NCBI GenBank assembly: GCA_015143295.1
Contig: CM026561.1
Location: 43,590,875 to 43,654,874, forward strand
Direction: 5' to 3'
DNA from: Tetracentron sinense
Taxonomy: Eukaryota; Streptophyta; Magnoliopsida; Trochodendrales; Trochodendraceae
DNA: 64,000 nt
In this document: positions 59,227-64,000 of the stretch, piece by piece
Numbering within the stretch: position 1 is the stretch's first letter
Layout of the letters: each line of letters begins with the position of its first letter
Made by a program: the position numbers and the translations under genes
The notes under the pieces: generated by a model
What the model was told of the DNA's origin: nothing
Seen by the model: the letters and a program-made list of their open reading frames with translations, nothing else
Databases searched by the model: none

Positions 59227-59545
59227 AAAATGAGGCTAGCTCCTATTCATTGAAGACAACAACCAAAGGCGAGGCTAGCACCGATTCCCCCATTGTTTCC
59301 GTGCGAATTGATAGGTTCTTGGTGCACGTGGAGGATCAATCATGTACTATGGGGAAATAAGAGAGTTACGGTGATGAGGAGAGATAACTTGGAAATATTT
59401 CTTGAAACCCTTTATTTTGGTATAAGGGTAAAATGGTCTTTAAAGGTTGTTTGGGGTGTATTTAGAGAAGTTTTTTAAAATGAGGTGTATTTTGGATCTC
59501 TCAAAGAACCCTGGGTGCATTTAGGGAAAAATCTCTAAATAGATC

Positions 59546-59878
59546 TTAATTTTTATTACTTAATTAGAAAGTATTTGTTAGATAATTTTTATCATACGCT
59601 TCCTTATTTGCCCTCCAAACAAGAGAGCATATACAATTTTTGTAAACTTTTCCCTGATGTTAAAAGGGGAGAGTGGGGCTTACATTTCCTTTCCTCTAAT
59701 TTGTAAGTTTTTCCTTCTTATTTCAAGAAAAAGAAGAACCTTATACAAGGTACACATATTGCATCAACCACCTCCATAGTTTCATGTGCCACTGCAGTGT
59801 ATGACCATGTTGAGGAGGATGCTAATGATTAAATCGTATACATGTATGATTTTTCTAGCCCATTATCTTTTCTTTTTG
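59546..59878. other. No recognisable gene
   Basis: AT-rich stretch after the long-TIR element; nothing recognised. Confidence 0.35.
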
Positions 59879-59879
59879 C

Positions 59880-59998
59880 CCACAAAAAGTATACTTGTAT
59901 TGCCTTATAATTGAACCATCTCCATAAGTTCTATGATGGCCCCAAAAAGGAATACTTGTATTGCCTTAGAATTGAACCATCTCCATAAGTTCTATGAG
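59880..59998. repeat. Tandem duplication, 61 bp period
   Basis: Two near-identical copies of atacttgtattgccttataa, ttgaaccatctccataagtt, ctatga at 59891 and 59952. Confidence 0.9.
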
Positions 59999-60119
59999 CC
60001 ATCGCAAAGGGATTATCAAGCAATTCACATGTCCAAATCTATTGGTTCCCAATAAAGATACTCCCAAACTTAATTATTGGGACCTACGAGTGGTTTAGTA
60101 GATTTGAACAAGGGGCATT

Positions 60120-60253
60120 TGTATAAAATTATTTAGGCCATAACTACTAAATATGGGACCCATTTGGTAGTTTGAGAGGCGTTTTGTTGTATAAAATTAT
60201 TTAGGCCATAACTATTAAATGTGGGACCCATTGGTAATTTAAGAGACGTTTTG
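60120..60253. repeat. Tandem duplication, 68 bp period
   Basis: tgtataaaattatttaggcc, ataactactaaatatgggac, ccat is repeated with few changes at 60188. Confidence 0.88.
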
Positions 60254-60573
60254 TTTAATGAGTTTTACTATAATTACTTTGAGGAGTGCCAGCCTTAGTT
60301 GAACAATTCAATTTTTTTCCCAAACTCTAACAATTGATGCAATAGGGGGCGTTGCCACCCATTCAACATGTTAAAAAATCAAAATTTTCAAAGGAAGAGG
60401 TGATGAGTTATATAAGTTCTTAAGCTTGGAAATCTGTCTCGTAGATAACATTTTTCAATAACTTAACGTTAAGTGTGAATAAGGTGATTTTCTATGAATT
60501 GCATTGAAAAAAAAAGAACAATATTTGCATACACAATAATAAAGGGGTTCATAACTGTTTCACATGTGTTTTA

Positions 60574-60590
60574 TATATATATATATATAA
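60574..60590. repeat. Short (TA)n run
   Basis: About eight ta dinucleotides. Confidence 0.8.
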
Positions 60591-60889
60591 ATATTTATTT
60601 GTCTTTTAAACTTTCATTTTAAATTTCGTATTGTTATTTTAACAGTAACCATATTTAGAAAATCACTTTGCATAATTAGACCAAAAATAAAATAAAATAA
60701 AGATTAACTAACCTGATGGTTTGACAGATTTGGACCACCTCGCTCACTGGTCAATGTAAAACATTGATAAATGATTTTGGGTTAATAGGAAACCCAAGAA
60801 ACACGTTAAATGCAGCCTGCAGAGATGATTGCTTATTTCCTATATGTTATCCAAAGTCTAATATGTTAATTTCCATAAAACTTGGGATT

Positions 60890-61052
60890 TTCTCCGGTTG
60901 GTTTTGGCGATCTCCACCAACACCAATCCACAGGCGTCACATACTTTATGCTGCAAACACACAAACCAATGCGTATTGGCATGCATGAGACGTGTGACAT
61001 TTTTGGATTGGTGTTGGCGATCTCCTCGCCAACACCAATTGGAGAAGATCCG
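60890..61052. repeat. Large imperfect hairpin, arms about 57 bp
   Basis: The left arm (ttctccggttggttttggcg, atctccaccaacaccaatcc, acaggcgtcacat) pairs with the right arm (gtgtgacatttttggattgg, tgttggcgatctcctcgcca, acaccaattggagaag). The loop is about 50 nt. Each arm also holds a smaller palindrome (ttggcgatctcctcgccaa in the right arm). It is either a MITE or a source of hairpin RNA; no target duplication was found. Confidence 0.8.
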
Positions 61053-61440
61053 TGTCTTTCCATAAACGTTAGTTCTTTTATCCCAAGTGTTCATGCCTTA
61101 GTGTTATGCTAGACAAACTCCTTGGCAAGTTCTATTGTTGGGTATCGATTTGGGTTATTAACAACTATATCAACCATGTGTATCAACGGGTATCGATCGT
61201 GTGTGAAGAAAACTTTTGTTTTATTTTTGTAACGGATAAAATTCATAAAAAAGAGTAAAAAGAAGGGGTAAAATAGGGATTTCTCATGCTCACAAATTCT
61301 AACAATTTAGCCGACATAAGCCCACTTGGGCTATGTGCTGGCTCACTTGAGTGTTGTCTGACAGGTGACCTTATCATGACTGCACAAGTCATGATGACTC
61401 CAAATGCCTGTAAATAAGCAAGAATCACCAGAGAGAAGGA

Positions 61441-61530
61441 GGATGGTGCAAAAGGCAAAGGAGGATGGTGCGAAAGGCAAAGAGGGATGGTGCTAAAGGC
61501 AAAGATGGATGGTGCGAAAGGCAAGAGAGG
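61441..61530. repeat. Minisatellite, 22 bp period, four units
   Basis: ggatggtgcgaaaggcaaag starts at 61441, 61463, 61485 and 61507 with small changes. A purine-only tract (gagaagaagaagaagagg) follows to about 61580. Confidence 0.9.
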
Positions 61531-61831
61531 AAAGAAAGGAAAGAGAAGAAGAAGAAGAGGAAGAGGAAGAGGAAGATCTGAGAAGCTTGAGTCATTCACA
61601 CCCCTACCCCGGAGTGCTGTGCAGGCGGCCACTCACCGGATTCTCTCATCTTCCTTTGGTGTTCTCCGGCTACTTGATGCTCTTTGTGGCCTCACAATCG
61701 TTTATGGCCACCAGATTCTCTCAAATAAGCCATGTCCGCCTGATGCTCTCCATGAATGGTCACACTGTCACTTGCACGGCCTTGCAGTTGATCATTTGAT
61801 GAGTGCAATCACACTTGAACTTGTGCCTGAC

Positions 61832-61965
61832 GCTGTGAATAGTGCTGAATACATTGTGCTGTGAATAGTGCCGAATACGTTGTGCTGTGACTAGTGCCGA
61901 ATACGTTGTGCTGTGACTAGTGCCAAATACGTTGTGCTGTGAATGGTGCCGAACCCGTTGTCACG
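61832..61965. repeat. Minisatellite, 26 bp period, five units
   Basis: gctgtgaatagtgccgaata cgttgt starts at 61832, 61858, 61884, 61910 and 61936. Confidence 0.92.
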
Positions 61966-61997
61966 TTGTGTTGTGCATAGTGCCGAGCTCGTTGTCC

Positions 61998-62115
61998 GTT
62001 GTCTGATGTACAACGTACCCGTCGTGAGCTGTACAACGTACACGTTGTTTGCTGTACAACGTACACGTTGTCTGCTGCACAACGTACCCGTTGTCTGATG
62101 CACAACGGATGCACA
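61998..62115. repeat. Minisatellite, 23 bp period, five units
   Basis: The core caacgta lies at 62011, 62034, 62057, 62080 and (as caacgga) 62103. The unit is ctgtacaacgtacacgttgt nnn, which is internally palindromic (acaacgtacacgttgt). Confidence 0.92.
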
Positions 62116-62123
62116 ACGTACAC

Positions 62124-62475
62124 GTTATCAGAGCTACGTTATCCGAGCTATCTTATCCGTGCTGCGTTATCAGAGCACGTTATCAGAGCTACGTTGTCCG
62201 AGCTATCTTATCCGTGCTACGTTATCAGAGCACGTTATCAGTGCTACGTTGTCCGAGCTATCTTATCCGTGCTGCGTTGTCAGAGCACGTTATCAGAGCT
62301 ACGTTGTCCGAGCTATCTTATCCGAGCTACATTATCAGAGCTACGTTGTCGGTACGTTGTCAGAGCACGTTATCAGAGCACGTTGTCAGAGCTACGTTGT
62401 CTGTGCCTTATCTGAGCTACGATGTCTGTGCCTTGTCAGAGCTATGTTGTCTGAGCCATATTCTTTGTGCCTCCT
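62124..62475. repeat. 14 bp minisatellite with a 55 bp higher-order unit
   Basis: Basic unit gttrtcngagctac. Units are grouped 14+14+14+13 = 55 bp: the fourth unit ends gagcac and lacks one base. Higher-order units start at 62124, 62179, 62234 and 62289, after which the order becomes irregular, with 11, 13 and 14 bp units up to 62475. Because 55 is not a multiple of three, all three plus-strand frames stay open for over 100 codons. I see these as a by-product of repetition, not as genes. Confidence 0.92.
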
Positions 62476-63010
62476 GAGCTACAATCTCCAGAGCATAACA
62501 CCAGAGCTCGTCCTCAAGTGCATATACCCAGTGACCTCACGATAAGTATCTTTATACTATTATGTTCATATGTTCATGTGCCTTATACTGTGCTTGTGCC
62601 TTGTGCCTTACACTGACTTTATCATCGGAGCTTATTTCAGGGTGCACATCCGCCCCCTCAGCCTCATTCACAGGTGGAGTTGTGCTATCATTCCTCTACC
62701 AGCTGAACAGCTACAGACGTGTGGCTTGTTCGAGATTTTTTCCCTTTCAATTTTGATGATATTTTCATCTTTTTTTTCAAGATTATTATTTAAAACATCC
62801 ATTAAAGGATAAAATGAGTGATGAGCTTTATGAGATGGGAAAATGAGGAGAGTGAATAACTTATCGAATCTCATATCTTATTCACATGTATGTAAATTCT
62901 TATTTTCCTTTTGTTCTCCAAAATTATTTTTTTAAGTGTTGGTGGTAATAGTGGGGTGTTTTTGATTTTTTATAAATAATAAATTATAAGAAAATAGTCA
63001 TAATGACATA
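62476..63010. other. No recognisable gene
   Basis: Begins with decayed gagc units (ccagagcataacaccagagc), then unique AT-rich sequence. Confidence 0.35.
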
Positions 63011-63014
63011 TGAG

Positions 63015-63150
63015 AAGATTTTTTTTTTTGGTTCGAGATATAATTAGTAGGCAGGTGGAGAGTATATACAAACTCGCACCCTCTCGAGAATGGAACCTGG
63101 TACCTCCCCCCAAAGCAGGGGATATACTACCACTGGGACAAAACCCAAAT
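63015..63150 (-). mobile_element. tRNA-derived SINE, minus strand
   Basis: On the minus strand tgtcccagtggtagtatatc gives an A-box-like start, and ggtaccaggttccattctcg a B box (ggttccattc). This is followed by gagggtgcgagtttgta and, at the 3' end, ctcgaaccaaaaaaaaaa (63020-63036). Typical layout of plant SINEs. Confidence 0.68.
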
Positions 63151-63499
63151 GTGTTATGAAAAGAGTTTTTAAAAGGGGCTATTTTGAGAACAAATACAAA
63201 CCATGGGGACAATTAAAGGAACCCCTAAATCCAACGGAAAAGCTCCAAATCCAACGGTATTTGTCTAGGGTTTTTAGGCCTGAAATAGACCGACGGTGTG
63301 CGTATCACTGTATCAGTGCCTGCATAGGGCAAACATGTCTATAGCCCTGCATGGTTCACGTGCACGTGAAATGACCTCACGTGCAAAGGGCATATTCCTG
63401 TTTAACGTGTGGGTTCCTCTCTTCCTTTCCCCTTCCCTCCAAAACGGGGAAAAAATTATAAAAAAAAAAAGGCAAACTTTATTATGAACAGCTATCATG

Positions 63500-63688
63500 T
63501 CAGTGACACGTTCTAGACTAATTAATCCCTATTTTTATTCCAAACACACCCTACAAACCCTGGCCCCCAACAAAACCCTTCCCGTCTCTTCTCTCTTTAA
63601 TTTGGAAGCACAAAGAAATCGAGAGCGCCTCTATATTCTTGACTCCCAGACGACTCTCAGTCACCTTTCAAAACCCTAATTCGCTCTC
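63500..63688 (+). promoter_or_regulatory. Importin-5 gene promoter/5' leader
   Basis: C-rich leader with tctcttctctctttaa and aaaccctaattcgctctc directly before the ATG. The aaaccctaa word is a telo-box, here inside the probable 5' UTR. The transcription start was not located. Confidence 0.5.
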
Positions 63689-64000
63689 ATGGATTCCGAT
63701 TCAGCTATGCTTCAACAAGCCCAACTCACTGCGATCCTTGGCCCTGATCCGACTCCCTTCGAAACCCTAGTTTCTCATCTCATGTCGTCGGGAAACGAAC
63801 AGAGATCTCATGCCGAAACCCTATTCAATCTTTGCAAGCAAAACCATCCCGATGCGTTGTCTTTGAAGCTTGCTCATCTTCTTCAATCTTCCCCTCATGT
63901 CGAGGTTCGAGCGATGTCTGCGATTCTACTTCGGAAGCAGCTCACTCGTGATGATTCCTACATCTGGCCTCGTCTCTCTCCGGCAACTCAATTGACGCTG
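63689..64000 (+). CDS. Importin-5 (importin beta-3 / karyopherin) N-terminus, partial
   Basis: Importin-5 type receptors carry ribosomal proteins and other cargoes into the nucleus and are regulated by RanGTP. ATG at 63689 opens 104 codons to the window edge: MDSDSAMLQQAQLTAILGPD, PTPFETLVSHLMSSGNEQRS, HAETLFNLCKQNHPDALSLK, LAHLLQSSPHVEVRAMSAIL, LRKQLTRDDSYIWPRLSPAT, QLTL. The first HEAT repeats and the importin beta N-terminal domain pattern (EQRSHAE.LFN, R.MSAILLRK.L) are clear and match plant importin-5 homologues closely. There is no intron in the part shown. The protein normally has about 1100 residues, so most lies beyond the window. This ATG is chosen because it precedes the conserved block and follows a typical leader. 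Confidence 0.93.
   Translation, partial: MDSDSAMLQQAQLTAILGPDPTPFETLVSHLMSSGNEQRSHAETLFNLCKQNHPDALSLKLAHLLQSSPHVEVRAMSAILLRKQLTRDDSYIWPRLSPATQLTL

Larger units (their letters stand above)
57997..59535. mobile_element. Long-TIR element carrying gene fragments (Pack-MULE-like)
   Basis: About 135 bp at the left (58001-58132) is repeated in inverted orientation at the right (59403-59535). The left has gagatttttctctaaacaca, gatagatccaaaatacacct, aacttctctaaatacaccca, then ttatatcaaaataaag. The right, reversed, has gagatttttccctaaatgca, gagagatccaaaatacacct, aacttctctaaatacacccc, then ttataccaaaataaag. The 8 bp word TAAATAGA borders both sides (57989-57996 and 59536-59543), flush at the right and with a four-base offset at the left. 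Between the TIRs lie a kinase fragment, a lysine-rich fragment on the other strand, and no transposase. Long TIRs, 8-11 bp duplications and host gene fragments define Pack-MULEs, though the family is not proven. Confidence 0.75.

Noticed and set aside
61243..61632. 129-codon minus-strand frame rich in L, P and F
   Set aside because: It is the reverse of a purine-only tract and the 22 bp minisatellite; low complexity explains it.
61832..62475. CRISPR array
   Set aside because: The repeats are directly adjacent without unique spacers, are degenerate, and lie in plant nuclear DNA.
61999..62477. A 142-codon and a 138-codon open frame as repeat-protein genes
   Set aside because: They exist only because the 14/55 bp array has no stop in any phase. 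The peptides resemble nothing known and three frames are equally open.

Overview
This is plant nuclear DNA, AT-rich and dominated by transposable elements, from an angiosperm I cannot name. The eukaryotic signs are the spliced gene structures: four coding exons for ribosomal protein S5 and at least three exons for a SOSEKI (DUF966) relic. The plant signs are the plant-type LINE, copia, gypsy, hAT, Helitron, Harbinger-MITE and SINE relics, and blocks of apparently organellar DNA including a piece of plastid 16S rRNA. Only two loci look like possible functional nuclear genes: RPS5 at 53042-56184 (with a one-base frameshift in exon 2) and the 5' end of an importin-5 type gene at 63689, which runs off the window.

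Layout. 1-5020: relics of three LINEs and a 364 bp foldback element. 5665-5900: a weak third copy of the RPS5 upstream region. 5961-8249: a hAT-like element with LINE and Helitron-like DNA nested in it. 8385-10860: LINE, gypsy integrase/chromodomain and copia gag relics. 11985-17085: a minus-strand copy of the RPS5 promoter, leader and exon 1, broken by a 1036 bp mitochondrial-like insert, a pol-deleted copia element and a MITE-derived repeat array. 17225-18710: a tandem array and a LINE relic split by a Harbinger-type MITE. 20528-25226, 27606-29789, 30478-32969 and 41379-43804: four LTR-bounded insertions, each flanked by a perfect 5 bp target duplication and none with an internal coding region of its own. 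26273-27264: two hAT MITEs side by side. 35990-37085: the SOSEKI pseudogene. 37400-43860: mitochondrial-like nuclear insertion carrying plastid 16S rRNA and split by one solo LTR. 43886-52312: MITEs, foldbacks, two back-to-back Helitrons and a hAT MITE. 52330-56184: RPS5. 57425-59545: a SINE and a gene-fragment-carrying long-TIR element. 59880-62475: direct duplications, a large hairpin and a cluster of four different minisatellites. 63015-63150: a SINE. 63689-64000: importin.

How the parts relate. The RPS5 region seems to have been copied at least once inside this window. The copy preserves empty sites that date later insertions, for example a 24 bp LINE tail in the intact leader. Likewise a LINE relic duplicated at 30.1-34.2 kb preserves the empty target of the 30478-32969 solo LTR. 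The best candidates for something new are the gene-capturing element at 57997-59535, the repeat cluster at 61441-62475 with its 55 bp higher-order unit, and the broken RPS5 copy. No CRISPR array, operon, tRNA gene or intact transposase or reverse transcriptase gene was recognised. All calls come from reading the sequence by eye, without database searches.
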